Part shown: positions 11,501 through 22,443 of the stretch, piece by piece
Numbering within the stretch: position 1 is the stretch's first letter
How the letters are laid out: each line of letters begins with the position of its first letter
Origin: Pelomyxa schiedti
Taxonomy: Eukaryota; Evosea; Pelobiontida; Pelomyxidae
Length of the DNA stretch: 64,000 nt
Direction: 5' to 3'
Assembly: GCA_020536535.1 (NCBI GenBank)
Contig: JAHLWZ010000828.1
Location: 34,799-98,798, forward strand
Notes under the pieces: generated by a model
The model's input: the letters and a program-made list of their open reading frames with translations, nothing else
Told to the model about the DNA's origin: nothing
Database searches by the model: none
Position numbers and translations under genes: made by a program

Positions 11501-12185
11501 ATTGTGACAGGTGCCGTGATTTGAACAGTTATTACTGCATCCAGGTGTGTAGCACTCCCAAGTTATAACAAACTCCAAAGTTTGAATATTTACACTGCCA
11601 ACGTTGACTCCAGTCCCGCTTGAAGAATTGTTTGTTTCAAAGGTGAATGCCAACAGCAAGCCAACAGTAGCACGCGTAGTGCATGAAATTCCAACCGAAA
11701 AGAGGGTCTGTAGTTTTGGTACAGTGCCACTGGAAGGCAAACTGACCTCTGTTGAGAAAGAGGCAAGTGTTACTGTATTCGACTGAGACGATATCAGCAC
11801 CTGGGTGTAACGAAACTATGAAGAGAGCGAAAGGAAGGCGTGTTATCTTACCACTAGAAGAGACCACAAGCCGAAATTACCTGATAATAACTGGTGGTTG
11901 AATTTGAGCCATCCCACCACTTGAAAGTGATATCACTGGGATCAGAGAAGTGAGGTGCGTATTGTGTGATATTGCCGGCATCATATTCCACCATCACACT
12001 GCCGCAGTTCAAAACGTCCTGATAGCCCCCGTCCTGAGTCTTCATGTCAAAAAAAAAAAAAGGAAGCAAACTCAACTGGCACCTACCTTTAGTACTTGGA
12101 CCATTGGACACCAGGAACCAGCAGTGAAATGGAGCGAATGCAACATAATAAACACGATAACCGACAACGACGTAATATGCAGCAT
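8569..12185 (-). CDS. Receptor-type cyclic nucleotide phosphodiesterase: signal peptide, EGF-like, CUB, TM, PDEase I
   Basis: The ATG at 12185 gives a clear signal peptide (MLHITSLSVIVFIMLHSLHF, then TAGS). The ectodomain is rich in N-glycosylation sites. It contains an EGF-like module (CSNNCSNHGTCHNLLGQC near 11500), a second (NQCSGHGFCYETACICEMG near 10890) and a CUB domain (SYCAWLISPQGDYDTITFTF near 10700; FVTDFATSGVGFVVEYKC near 10510). One membrane helix follows (VMVIWLPFVLFIAVVFLILV near 10450), then a Leu/Gln coiled coil and a class I PDE domain. That domain has NDNPYHNRVHACEVLQ near 9540, HDIQHPG near 9440, KCADLANSAR near 8935 and a C-terminal FNELVVPLYDSM. The metal-binding His and Asp residues are all present, so it should hydrolyse cAMP and/or cGMP. 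The TM exon and the catalytic exons join in phase. The next gene on the same strand starts only 37 bp downstream. Confidence 0.85.
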
Positions 12186-12846
12186 GGTTTTGTCACTGTG
12201 GTGGATGGACAGCGGATCTACGCTGTACAAGACTATAAGATGTTACTTCTTTCAGAAAAAGCAGAAGAAAAGAAGGCCCAGATATCAACCAGTTTTCATT
12301 ACGCGTCGTTGGGCGTGCATTTCCGTTTTGATTCTAGGTCTGTGGAAGTGACTGATGTCCCCAAAAAAGACACCACCTTTTCTTTGATGTACAAGGAATT
12401 CCACGATAACGGTACAGCGGAATTGCAGGGAGGTGCATCATCAGAGTGAGTAGCACAATAACGGTTATAACCACCCAGATGAAGCCCCAAGACTGCAGAA
12501 CGCTGAACGAGTGAGATCGTACGAAAGCTTGTTTCTTGGAATGCCGAAGATTCTGATGGTCCGGGTCAAACGGCATGGCAAAGAAACAGTATGCAGGGGA
12601 ATAGTGACATGGTGGCCTACTCAAAGTCTGACCTTTGTAAAAAATGGACTGAGGGTGTTGGCTCACCGTGTTTTTACTTTGAACAGAGACGGAGTACCCA
12701 CTAGTTGGTGCGTGGTGAGTTTTAATAATTTTTTAAATTAATTTCCTAATAGCGATGTTGCCTTGTCTGATCAGTTGCGTTCTGAAGTTGGTCTTGCTTT
12801 GGGAGTTCCTGGCACTTTTGATTTTTTTGAGGGAGCACCTCGATGA
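12177..12846 (+). CDS. Hypothetical small protein, possibly doublecortin-like
   Basis: Three exons (12177-12432, 12479-12707, 12753-12846) join with introns of 46 and 45 nt (donors GTGCAT and GTGCGT) to give 192 aa. The second and third exons have a ubiquitin-like pattern: ILMVRVKRHGKE, a middle segment SLTFVKNGLRVLAHRVFTLN, and GTFDFFEG at the end. This resembles doublecortin domains (backbone RNG, then LYTLDG, then a terminal aromatic), which bind microtubules. The similarity is weak and judged by eye. The proposed start codon lies inside the first codons of the divergent phosphodiesterase gene, so the true start may be further downstream. Competing reading frames exist in this stretch, and the gene model is tentative. 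Confidence 0.35.
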
Positions 12847-13141
12847 CCATCAGGCACATTGGCGCAATGTGCATTTACATAGATGGGTGGACTTTGTGAA
12901 AGCGTGCAGCGTCCTCATTGTATTGTTTGTGCCCCTACTCTACCTCGAGACCACAGGTTCGCCCATGAAGTGACCTCAGCACAACGGCATGGTACAGTCA
13001 CAACGCTACGTACATTTCGTCTGTATCTGATCACGACCATTCCATTCTTCTCCGTAGTGATGATATCAACACACAAGAAGAATAGCGGAAACAAGTTGGG
13101 CTCGAACTTTTTTCTCCGCCTTTTTGGAACAACAAACCAAA

Positions 13142-15310
13142 ATGAGTGCGGCACAAACTGCCACGCCGACGGAACACAGCGGTTCCCGTAAGTTCACAGT
13201 GCACTTGAGGCTCGGTGTGCCCCCGGAGCTGAGATCCGCGACGCAACAGACCATAAAGGGCCGAATACAAGCCAACGACGCCGCGCAGTTGCTGGTCAAC
13301 GAGGCTTATTCCGCATTAACGGCCCTCACTGTACCTCATCCTACTACACACGCGTCCGGAACTGCGACAACTACAGCGGCTGCGACAAGTACTACTACTA
13401 GTGCAACTACTTCCTCGGTCAGCAGAGCTGCAAATGGCGGTACGCCGTTGTTGCCACAGATAGACGATGAAAGTGCCCGAGAGTCACCAGAGTGGCGTTG
13501 TGTGTTGGACAGAACAGAACTTAATATTCTTGTGGTTGCTTTGACTGGTATCTTTTTCTTTCTTCCCCTCTTGGTGACTAATCATGTTTGACATGATCCT
13601 GCAGCCCATTTGGACTCTGTGAGGGAATTTAAGTTTGTCGCATCCCATAGACCTGACCAGGTCACGGTTCCACCACCAGATGTTACTGAATTTCGTGTTC
13701 CAAACAGAACTGAGGAAACCATTGTGGTAAGGAACTCCTGTGGCAAACTCTTTTCTCACACAACTGGTGATTTTACTGAAGAAATGGGATTTACTGAAAC
13801 AAATATTCGCGCATTTCATACCGCCAGAAGGATACCCACTGATTCCCCTCTCAAAATGCATTGCCCTAGTATTTCCAACACCAAAAAGAGACAAAAGCAA
13901 GGCTCTTAATGGTGTCTGGCTAGGCAGCTCCGAAAAATTTGAGAAGTTCTCCATAAATAACCCTCTCATCAAACAAGTGAGCAAAGTGGTGAGAAAGCAG
14001 TCAGAAAAAGGGTTGCTGGGCCCTTACACGCAGATGCCAGTTAATGAATGGTACAAAGCCAGCTCTCACTACACATCAGAAGGAAAAACTATGTCTATAA
14101 TATACTGTGCAGTTGTGGTGGGGGAGTCTTGTATGTCCCTACAATAAGTACCATATTGGCCTAATCCTCATTCAGCCAATCGCCTCTACGTGGGAAAAGC
14201 TGAAGGCGCTGGTCTGTTTAGTCGCTGGAAAACTAGTGTCAAAACGGGAACGGCAACACATATTAAAACTATGCACGAAATCGCTGTTGAGGGATATAGA
14301 GCTTCACATGCTAGTAGAAAAGCAGAACAGAAATATCGGGAGGCTTGTGAGCACTTTCAAAGGTGTAAAGTGGCCCTAAATGAAGCCCAAAAAGAGAAAA
14401 AGGCCGCGGAAACTAGAAACGCAGAAGCAAGTACTTTGAAAGCCTGTAAAAAAGCTCTCCGCACAACAGAAGAGAATTTTAACAAGGCAGACAAGGTGAA
14501 ACCAAAAGGAATAATCATTTCCTCATTTCGTATAGGCATTAAGACTTCAAGTTCCCACTATTTTATCCGATTTGACCTTTGTAACGCATGGGCTAAAGGC
14601 CCAAGTTGACCGCCTCTCGGCTGCTCCAGGTACACGTTCTTCACAATACTTTTCGTAACCACACCGCAGGTTCTTTAACGTGTTCCTCTCTTCCCCCACC
14701 TGACATGCCGGTGTCTGAGGCCAAAGTGTTTTTATTTATCGTGGAATGGGTGGAATTCCCAGAGGAGTTATTGGACTTACGTGAGGATCACTGGACCACA
14801 GTACTTGGTGCCTTTGGAGAGCAAGGTCTCAATAAAGCTCGAGCAGCCAAATTGTCGTCACTATGCCTTTGCAGTGAGTGCTGTACTATACTGCAGGGAA
14901 AGAAGATAATTGCAAGCAGGTCGAAACCTGCACCGCCCACTACACTGACACTGAACGTACTAGTAAGCGAGACTACATCCACACCAGCGGCACCCATTCC
15001 AACAGCTCCCGAAACACCAAAACCCACACCAACACCAACACCCACGCCCACGGCAGCAGCAAGTCCTAGTCCAAAGCCGGTTCCTTCCCCAGCCACTGCA
15101 AAAGAAACATTAGTTCCAACGCCAACCCAGCCAGTAACGACCCCTAATGAAGACCCTAAACCACACAAAATCAAAAAAGAACCTAAAGCAAAGAAGGAAC
15201 CCAAGTTGAAAGAAACACCCGCCAAGGAAGCGGAATCTGTGCCAAAACCTAAAGTCACCCCCAAACAAAAAGAACCTCCCACCAAAGGACCCGTAACAGA
15301 AAAGAGCTAA
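13142..15310 (+). CDS. Coiled-coil protein, possibly F-BAR-like, with Pro/Thr/Lys-rich tail
   Basis: The ATG at 13142 opens MSAAQTATPTEHSGSRKF, followed by LGVPPELRSATQQTIKGRIQ. Later exons join in phase through short introns (about 13552-13602 and 13726-13780 among others). A central segment with IPPEGYPLIPL and ALVFPTPKRDKSKAL leads into a long charged helix (TMHEIAVEGYRASHASRKAE, KYREACEHFQRCKVALNEAQ, NAEASTLKACKKAL). The helix resembles the membrane-bending F-BAR fold (His/Lys/Tyr spacing, continuous heptads), but I cannot confirm it. The C-terminal exon (14650-15310) ends in a low-complexity tail rich in Pro, Thr and Lys (PTPTPTPT; KKEPKAKKEPKLKETP). A role in membrane or cytoskeleton organisation is a guess. 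Confidence 0.6.
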
Positions 15311-15389
15311 CCAAAATTACACAAGAATAACAAATTTGAGAAGATTTTAGTATTCTTTTTAAAAAAAGTAAAGTTTTGCCAATAAGGCT

Positions 15390-16124
15390 CTAGGAAGATA
15401 GGGACAGCATGAATACGTAGCAGCCTAGTCTCGCACCACCGTTGTTGGGGTCAGTCATGGTGGCAGTGACGCGGTAGTTTCCTACGGGATAGGAGAAAGG
15501 TGTGAGTAACTAGAGGAAAGTGAGGCGAGAAGTTCGTACCGTCAGTGAGCCAGTCGAGGATTGGTGGGGGGAGTGGGATGGGTCCCATGGTAGTCGTGGG
15601 AAGGACATAGGTTCCAGCTGGGTATGGGCACACACAAGGGATGTTGTTCTCCACAAGAAGATCAGGGCACGTGTAGTTCTGTGCAATCTTGTCAAGGATG
15701 AGGCACACATCGTCGTATGTGCAGCTGCCAATGTTGTCGACACAGGGAATGCTGTAGGTGAAGAAGAGTTGTGGTGACCAATGTGGGTAGCTCAAAATGG
15801 GAAATTACTTCATCCAGCCAATCACTTGCTTCTCAAGTTTGAGTGCCAGTGTCATGGCGGTGATTTGCTTGGTGAGCTTCACTGTACCAGACACAGTGAC
15901 GTTCTCGCCGAAGGTAATGGGCGAAGGTGATACCTATGGTGAAAAGTGAACAGAGTTACTGAGTAATTGTTGTAACTGGGAGCGAGGGGGTGTCTGGGAA
16001 GTACAGAGAGGGCTGTAATCTGAATGGGATCACTAGTAGAACCACAGTTGCTGTAAGAGAACGGAATAGGATCTGCAGCCAAAACTGCTGCCACCAAGGC
16101 CAGAACCACAACAAAGGATGGCAT
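15390..16124 (-). CDS. Secreted ML (MD-2-related lipid recognition) domain protein
   Basis: The ATG at 16124 gives a signal peptide (MPSFVVVLALVAAVLAAD), then the ML-domain opening (FSYSNCGSTSDPIQITALSV) with its first conserved Cys. The next exon carries VSPSPITFGENVTVSGTVKL. A later one has DNIGSCTYDDVCLILDK and CPDLL, with two more conserved Cys, and the last exon reads GNYRVTATMTDPNNGG. The order and spacing match ML proteins (NPC2, GM2 activator, PG/PI transfer proteins), small secreted or lysosomal beta-sandwiches that carry one lipid. At least three short introns are needed. A loop with Pro-rich YVLPTTTMGPIPLPPPI looks expanded. The gene lies 79 bp tail-to-tail from the coiled-coil gene. 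Confidence 0.85.
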
Positions 16125-16313
16125 CTCCGTTTGCTTTTTTTTTTTTTTTTGTTTCTTTCGTGGTTTTTCGGAATGTTGCTTTGATTTGCCCAAAAAATTC
16201 CTTCATTGTGACAAGGTGCAGGTCTCTCGAAAAAGGTGCAAGGCCGAAAGAATTGTGCAAACAAAAGGGTTTCGCTTTTTCTTTTAGTGTTTCTGCTGTG
16301 CGGAAATGGAGGA

Positions 16314-19300
16314 CTATCGTGATTTGGAGACCTGGAGTCCGGTAACACTTTGCATAGTCGGTGAAGACAGTCCGCAAATTGTGCAAGTTGAAGTTGTGTC
16401 TGAAGTGAGGTTTTTGGGTAAGTAGCTGGCCCGGCAGAATGGGCAAGAGACCGAGGGCGTGTTGCGGTAAATTGGTGTAAATGAGATACAGCAAAGGGAG
16501 AAGGGGTTCCGTTCGTCATAGTTCAGTTTGCTGGCATTAGTACTATTTTGCTCGGCCAAACGAATAATTTTTTGAGCCTAGCATTGTCAGAAAGAAAAAA
16601 AGGCAGGAAGAATAATCACCATTGTAGCAACATCAGGCTTTGGATTGAGCTCCAGTAATCTTTTGGCGAAAGACATTGCTGTACCAAAATTCTTGAGTTG
16701 ATATGCACAATTCATGGCCGAGCGAAGCACGAGGGTAAGGTGGAATAACTACAAGTGTGAGTTCCAAGAAAGAGAGAAAGTTGTAGTACTTGTATGTTGC
16801 AATGTGTGAAGTAGGCCGCGAGTTCAATTTGACGTGCTGCGTCTCCTTTGGCTTGAGCAATTTCTTTCCGTTTAACCTTTCACAATCACTTTTACAAAAC
16901 AAAAAGGAAAGCTTGGTTACCTCCAAAGTTATTCCAATGATGTACTCCCGGCAAATTTCGATCAATTCCTTAAGCTGTTTTTTTTTTTTTTAGAAACAAG
17001 CGCCAGTTGTGGAAGGTTGGTGGCACACTTCATCTACATCTTGTTTCGAATTTACAACAGCTACAAGAATCGATGTAAGTAAGGACTGGAATTGCCCCAA
17101 AGCCTCTGTAAAAATGTCAAACAAACAAACTACATAAGATTTGAGTACCACTGAAGGCTCCCTTTGTGAAACTATTGTAGGCCAATTTCAGCCTCTCCGC
17201 AAGTGGCGCAACACCTCCACTTACACATAGTGCTGGGAGTCCTGTTGAAGCACTTCCTCCTCCATGTGTTGGGTTTAGTTCCGTTGTGTTTCGATGGAGG
17301 GGTGTAGTCATGCCATAGAGTGAGCCAATACCTTACAAAAAATGAGGAAAGGTAATAGACAGGATGAATGCACACCAGGGACAACACAGTGCGAGCCTAT
17401 TGCTGCAAATACAAAGTTCTGTTGGAGAGGTGCGAAATTCACAACTCCAACCTGTTCGGTGAGTAGCTAAATACTTGTGAGGTCTTCTGTTCTCATTGTC
17501 TTTAAAATTACCTTCATTGCGCTACCAAATGACGAACTGGCAGCGTGATCAATCGCTAGGGTGCTATTACGGAGCCAGAATTCTCTAGCCGATATTCCTG
17601 GTGTTGGAGGAGAGTAAAATTTGCCGGAAGGCGTTGCAGCAGTCGTTGTGGTTGGTTGAACGTCTGGAATATCCTCAAGTCCCTCAATAACCCAACCATC
17701 ACCCTCTGATGCAACTGGAGCCACAGTCTGAGCTACCTCTTCCTTGATCTCCGGCGCTTCTTTTACACGTTGAGAACGGGAAAAATTGGTATTTCTTACC
17801 TGCAAGCTCCTCAGGTACAGCGGAGTCGGCCCAGCCGCCTTCTGGTTGGTCCGCCGGGGCAGCAGTGGTTGCCTCTGGGGTGAATTTACTGCTTTCCTCT
17901 GCTGCATGAAGTGCATCTTGCCAACCCTTTGCAAAATTATTATGTTATATAGTAGTTTTTAGTATAAAATACTCTAGATACCTTCGAAACAGTCAGAAGT
18001 GGCCAGTTAGAATCGAAGGAACGCATTACAGGCATTGGTGGCAGTAGAAGTGTGGGGGCGGATGGTGGAGTATATTTGGGAACTGTTGAGGACGACGGAT
18101 ACTTTGAGTCGAGCTCTTCAACAGTGTTGTGGAGGCCATGTATTTGGGCAACAGTCCTAGCAAAGTTGGGCATATTTGCCACGTCTGCAATAACTGTAAG
18201 CCTATCCTGCAAGTCCCCAAGATATAGTGCCGTATGGAATTCCCCTGTATTTATCAACAAAAACTCTACCGGAAGTAGAAAGCTTACCTTCAACATCGTT
18301 ACGTTTCTTTGCAATAGCAAGCATTTTGGAAAGTTTTTCGGTGTTCCCAGTAATTAAATAGAGGAATGCTAGGCGCGAAAAATCTTTTGTGCGCTGGTAT
18401 GCCATCTCCACAACCTAGACAGAAGATAAAAATGATGTGACAGGAAAAAGATTTTGTACCTGATGATTTCCTTGTCGAAGAGCGGCAGCAGCAAGTTTGA
18501 GCCATGACTCCTTATTGTTGAGTGCCTTGGCTGATTCCAGAGCTACGTCAATATTACCACATTCAAGTGCCAGAGTGAATCGAGTAGCATCGTCATGAAC
18601 AAACTGAAGAGCAATCTCAGGGAAGCCTTTGCTCTGCAGGTATCCTAGAATTTTGTTAGTTACGATCTGGTAATACACTGGTAACTCATACAAACACACC
18701 AATTATGGCCTGGCCTAACAAATTGGCAGATTGTATCATAGACATTACATCTGAATATCTGTGCTGGACTAAAGCGAGCTTGAACAAATACTCGGTAGGA
18801 TTAACAGCCACAACCCTATTCTTGCACTCCCTGTCAAGGCAGATAACTTGAAACACTTGTTAGTGATAGCAAGAAATGACTGCCAAGCAACCTTTGTTAC
18901 CACGAATACTGGTTACATAGAGTGGTATATCCAAAGTCCGGACAATCCCGTTGTCTCTGAGGGGCGTCAACAGTATGACTGAAAAGAGGGGAAAACACAC
19001 CCATTTGGAAGTAGGTATTTCAAGTGACTGAGGGTAGAATATAAGAACACCCCATTTTCATCCCATGCACCACTCTTGATGCGAATAATCTCATGTGCAG
19101 CACAAGTTTGCTCAAGATTTCGGGTGGTAATTACAACCACTGTTATTATGAGTGAGCACTATTAAGGAAGATTTGAACTTACTGTCTTTTGTAAGGAATG
19201 CAACGTGGGTGTTCTTTGGTTGACTCCAGACAACTGCACGAACACCATTAATAGTTAGCTCAGCTAGACATTTCCTCTGTTCGACGTCGTAAAGAATGAC

Positions 19301-21230
19301 CTTATCCTCAGCCCTTAGGAGCACGGTTCCTGCCATTGGGCCAGGGAATAGTTGATCAACTGTGGGGCTAACAGCGTTGATGCGTTTCACTTCCACATTT
19401 GTCAAATCCCTGACAACAAGTTGCTGTAGAGAATTTAATACCATAGGAAAGTAAAATCTTGGGCGAAGAAGCTCACCCTTGAAGCTTTATCCAAAGTAAG
19501 CAACCGCTTTCTCCCAATGAAAACAGCTCCTAAAACGTTGGACATCCGCTTTGCTTCAACACCTTCAATGTTTCTCCCATCGCGTGGTATAGTGTAAAGT
19601 TCGTAATAACCACCATCGATTTTCTGTAATGCTTAAATGGGCACGTAAAAAAATTTAAAAAAAAAGCCTCACATAGCAAACAACAACAGACGCATCTGCA
19701 GGGCTGTAAGAAATACTACTTGGTTGAGAAATGATTGGTCCGGCAAGAACATTTCTAGAGGAATTCCTAAGAAAAGACGCGACACTAAGTAAAGAACTCA
19801 CTTTTTGAGGTGAAGCAAGGGAACGTCTCGAGAGACAGTAAAATCGTACAGTCGCAACACTGAGTTTGCTGTGTAGACCAGTTGTGTAGGAGTAGTAGTA
19901 AAGCCAGGCCGCTCACTGGACAACTTGAACATAACCAACCCTATAACCGTTAGTGCCTGTAACACATCTTACAGTGTCCTTCATACCGCTGTCATGCCCT
20001 GCGGCAAGAAGATTTTGTGTTGGGTGGGCAGCCAGAATCCAAAATCTATCTATGTCCCTGAGGTAATATTGGTACAACAACAAAGTCACATGTTTTTTAC
20101 CTCCTTATAGTTTGAAGGCCAATTCTCTTATTTTGATCCCAAATTCGTATTGTCTTATCCTCTGAATTACTGATGACTACTTCATATTTCGGATGAAACA
20201 GTGCACAAGAAACGTTGTTGAAGTGTCCTCGGAAAGTGTCCAGCTCCCAAGCTTTGGTGTCTAGGTAGGAAGAGGAATATTCGTTATGGGATAGATGGAA
20301 AGATTTATAACTTAAACTTACCACTCATCCTCCAAAGTTTGACTTGCCTGTCATCAGCAGCACTGACAATGAACGGGGCAGTGGGGTGGAATGCAGCCCA
20401 GTTCACACCTCTGTCATGGCCTTCGAGAACAAATTTAACCAAGGCATCTGTACCACCAAAGAGATCTGATTGCAATCTTTGGGCCTCAGTTTCAGCAAAG
20501 GCTTTTGGTGCCACAGTTTTTTTACGAAGGCCTATAGAAATAGCATTGAATACCCTTAAAGAACAGAAATAACTAATCACCTGAAATATCCCACACTCGC
20601 ACAGTCTGATCAAGTGAGGCACTTACAACGATATCTTCTCGTGGATGGAAGCTTGCACACATTACGTAGTGGTTGTGACCAGTTAAAACTCCCACACAGG
20701 TCCTCGACTGCCAATTCCAAATACGAATTGTCTGATCATCAGAAGAACTGAGGATCCAAGGTTGCTCACCAGGGTGGAACTGAGAAATAAGAGTCAAATG
20801 ACAAAACCTCGATGTTCATGGAAACCTGTACAGTCCTTATGTAGTCGAGGTGTCCCTGTAAAGTGAAGAGGCACCTATGCTTCTTGTAGTTCCACACCTT
20901 GAGGTGCACATTGTGAATCATACGGCGTAAAAATGTAAAAATCACAAACCTTTATTCTGTTGTCATCTCCACCAGACACGAAAAGTGGTTGCGTACCATG
21001 GAAGTTAATACCACGAACCGGACCTAGACGTGGTTTGTCACGTGAGGAGGTAATTACAACACAATTTACGCACCAATGTGCTCCTCGTACTTTTGCACAA
21101 GGCACTTAATCCTGTAGTCCCAGAGCTGAATAACGCCATTGTGCAAACTGGCCAAGATCCACGGTCGCGTGTTGTGGAATGACAGACCCTTCACACGATT
21201 GGACTTTGTTTCGAACTTTGTGTGATGCAT
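16314..21230 (-). CDS. COPA: Coatomer subunit alpha (COPI alpha-COP)
   Basis: The ATG at 21230 begins [19 protein letters not shown], the classic alpha-COP N-terminus. Six or so WD40 repeats follow ([86 protein letters not shown]). A second beta-propeller region and the helical part ([40 protein letters not shown]) come next. The C-terminal domain ([20 protein letters not shown]) binds epsilon-COP in other species. Alpha-COP coats Golgi-to-ER vesicles and reads KKxx signals. The gene is split by many introns of about 40-60 nt. The first intron uses a GTGCGT donor. Confidence 0.95.
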
Positions 21231-21471
21231 TGGCAGATGACGATGGCGTCAAACGATGGTGTTTTTTGTTTCTTTTTGCAAATCTCGAGTTTTTTTTTCT
21301 TCTTTATCGTTTCTCCAGCACAATCACCCGGCTCATTTTTCTCTGCTCAGCGTTTATTTTTGGCATCATTTCAGTTGCTGGGGGTGCAAACGGACTAGGG
21401 GCTAGTGTTGTGGCAACAAAAGGCATTTTTGTTTAAGGCCATTTACTTTGGGCATTGTGGATGTCGAAATA

Positions 21472-22088
21472 CTAAGTGAACTTGACCATTTCAACATCAA
21501 AAATTAGTGGCTGGTTTGGTGGAATTCTGTGTAGTGATTGAGCTCAAAGAGTAGAAGCACGGAAGCTTACGCTGGAGGAGACCCAGTGGCACCATAGGCA
21601 TATTCCGGCTTTATGTAGAAGGTGGCTTTCTCACCAACTTTCATTGTGGCAACTGCCTCGTCCCATCCTGAATTTAGAATTTAGGTATGACTGCATCAAT
21701 GCTCTTGTTTAGTGCAAGAAAGTACCTCTGATTACTTCCCTCTTATTTAGTTGGAAACTCAGTGGTTCTCCCTTAGACTGATCGAATACTTTGCCGCTTG
21801 GGAACTGTATGGGGAGGCATGTTAGTTTGATTTCTTGTTGGTGATGCACTGTTTGTTTGTCGGTAGTTGGCATTGTTTTCATGGAACGTGGGGGTTCTTA
21901 CATAGCCCTTGTAGTTGACAAACACAGTGGCCTTCTTTCGCGGAAGTTTCCCCGTTCCCGGTGTGGTAATAATTTTATGGTATCCCTAGCATAGGGTCAT
22001 TTCACAAACTCCCAGGAACCGCACCCTCCCCCCGTCTCTTCTGCTGTTCTATTCTATTGACTTTCTCAACACGTTGACACAGAGACAT
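21472..22088 (-). CDS. FKBP-type peptidyl-prolyl cis-trans isomerase (FKBP12-like)
   Basis: The exons read [20 protein letters not shown] then [61 protein letters not shown] and finally [16 protein letters not shown]. This is a complete FKBP fold, including the active-site Trp (RGWDEAV), Tyr and the final FDVE strand. FKBPs catalyse prolyl isomerisation and bind FK506/rapamycin. Its size fits a single-domain cytosolic FKBP. At least three introns are required. The first exon is uncertain: an ATG at 22088 is possible only if a weak GTTGAG donor is used. The stop is at 21472-21474. Confidence 0.85.
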
Positions 22089-22443
22089 GAATGCCTCGTT
22101 CTAATGTCACACCTTGGGGGCGGCTGCCGCAAGAAGTTGACATGTGGGCTTATGCACTGCCCAGTGCGCTCTCTGGTGTTCCTTCCCACAATACGCGATT
22201 CCGTGGCACGCACTGCAGTTCTATTTCGATTTCCAACGTGGCGTAAGCACGACGGCTGGTTCGAAAAAGGGAAAAAAAAAAACCCCAAACTACACACGAG
22301 AAGCCCTGTCGTCTTATCGCAAACGGCACACTGATTCATTTTTCGTTTCTTCGGGTTTTTTTTTTTTGGCTTTCTGTAACTTTAGTGGTATTGATGGATC
22401 CATCAATTTTTTTAAAAGAAAACTATAAGTCAGACAAAGGGAC
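22089..22443 (+). other. Unassigned 355-bp stretch between FKBP and the PARP-finger gene
   Basis: An ATG at 22091 opens 51 plus-strand codons (MPRSNVTPWGRLPQEVDMW...) ending at an in-frame TAA. Another frame reads LQFYFDFQRG up to a GTAAGC donor, then EALSSYRKRHTDSFF further on. A small two-exon gene is possible, but I recognise no family and see no conserved domain. The stretch also holds the 5' region of the FKBP gene and several A and T tracts. Confidence 0.2.

Noticed and set aside
12334..12666. Minus-strand frame with a good membrane helix (near 12440)
   Set aside because: It overlaps the better supported plus-strand small gene, its helix falls in that gene's intron, and it has no partner exons.
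12755..12973. Plus-strand hydrophobic frame beginning ATG at 12755
   Set aside because: It is out of phase with the preceding exon under the preferred splice, and the alternative frame gives an exon that ends the small gene neatly at 12846. It remains a weak possibility.
14788..15285. Minus-strand Gly/Val-rich frame (165 codons) opposite the Pro/Thr/Lys tail
   Set aside because: Reverse complement of the Pro/Thr repeats; the plus frame continues the coiled-coil gene.
15879..16519. Several frames on both strands around 16130 with Lys or Phe runs
   Set aside because: They arise from A/T homopolymers in the short gap between coatomer alpha and the ML-domain gene.
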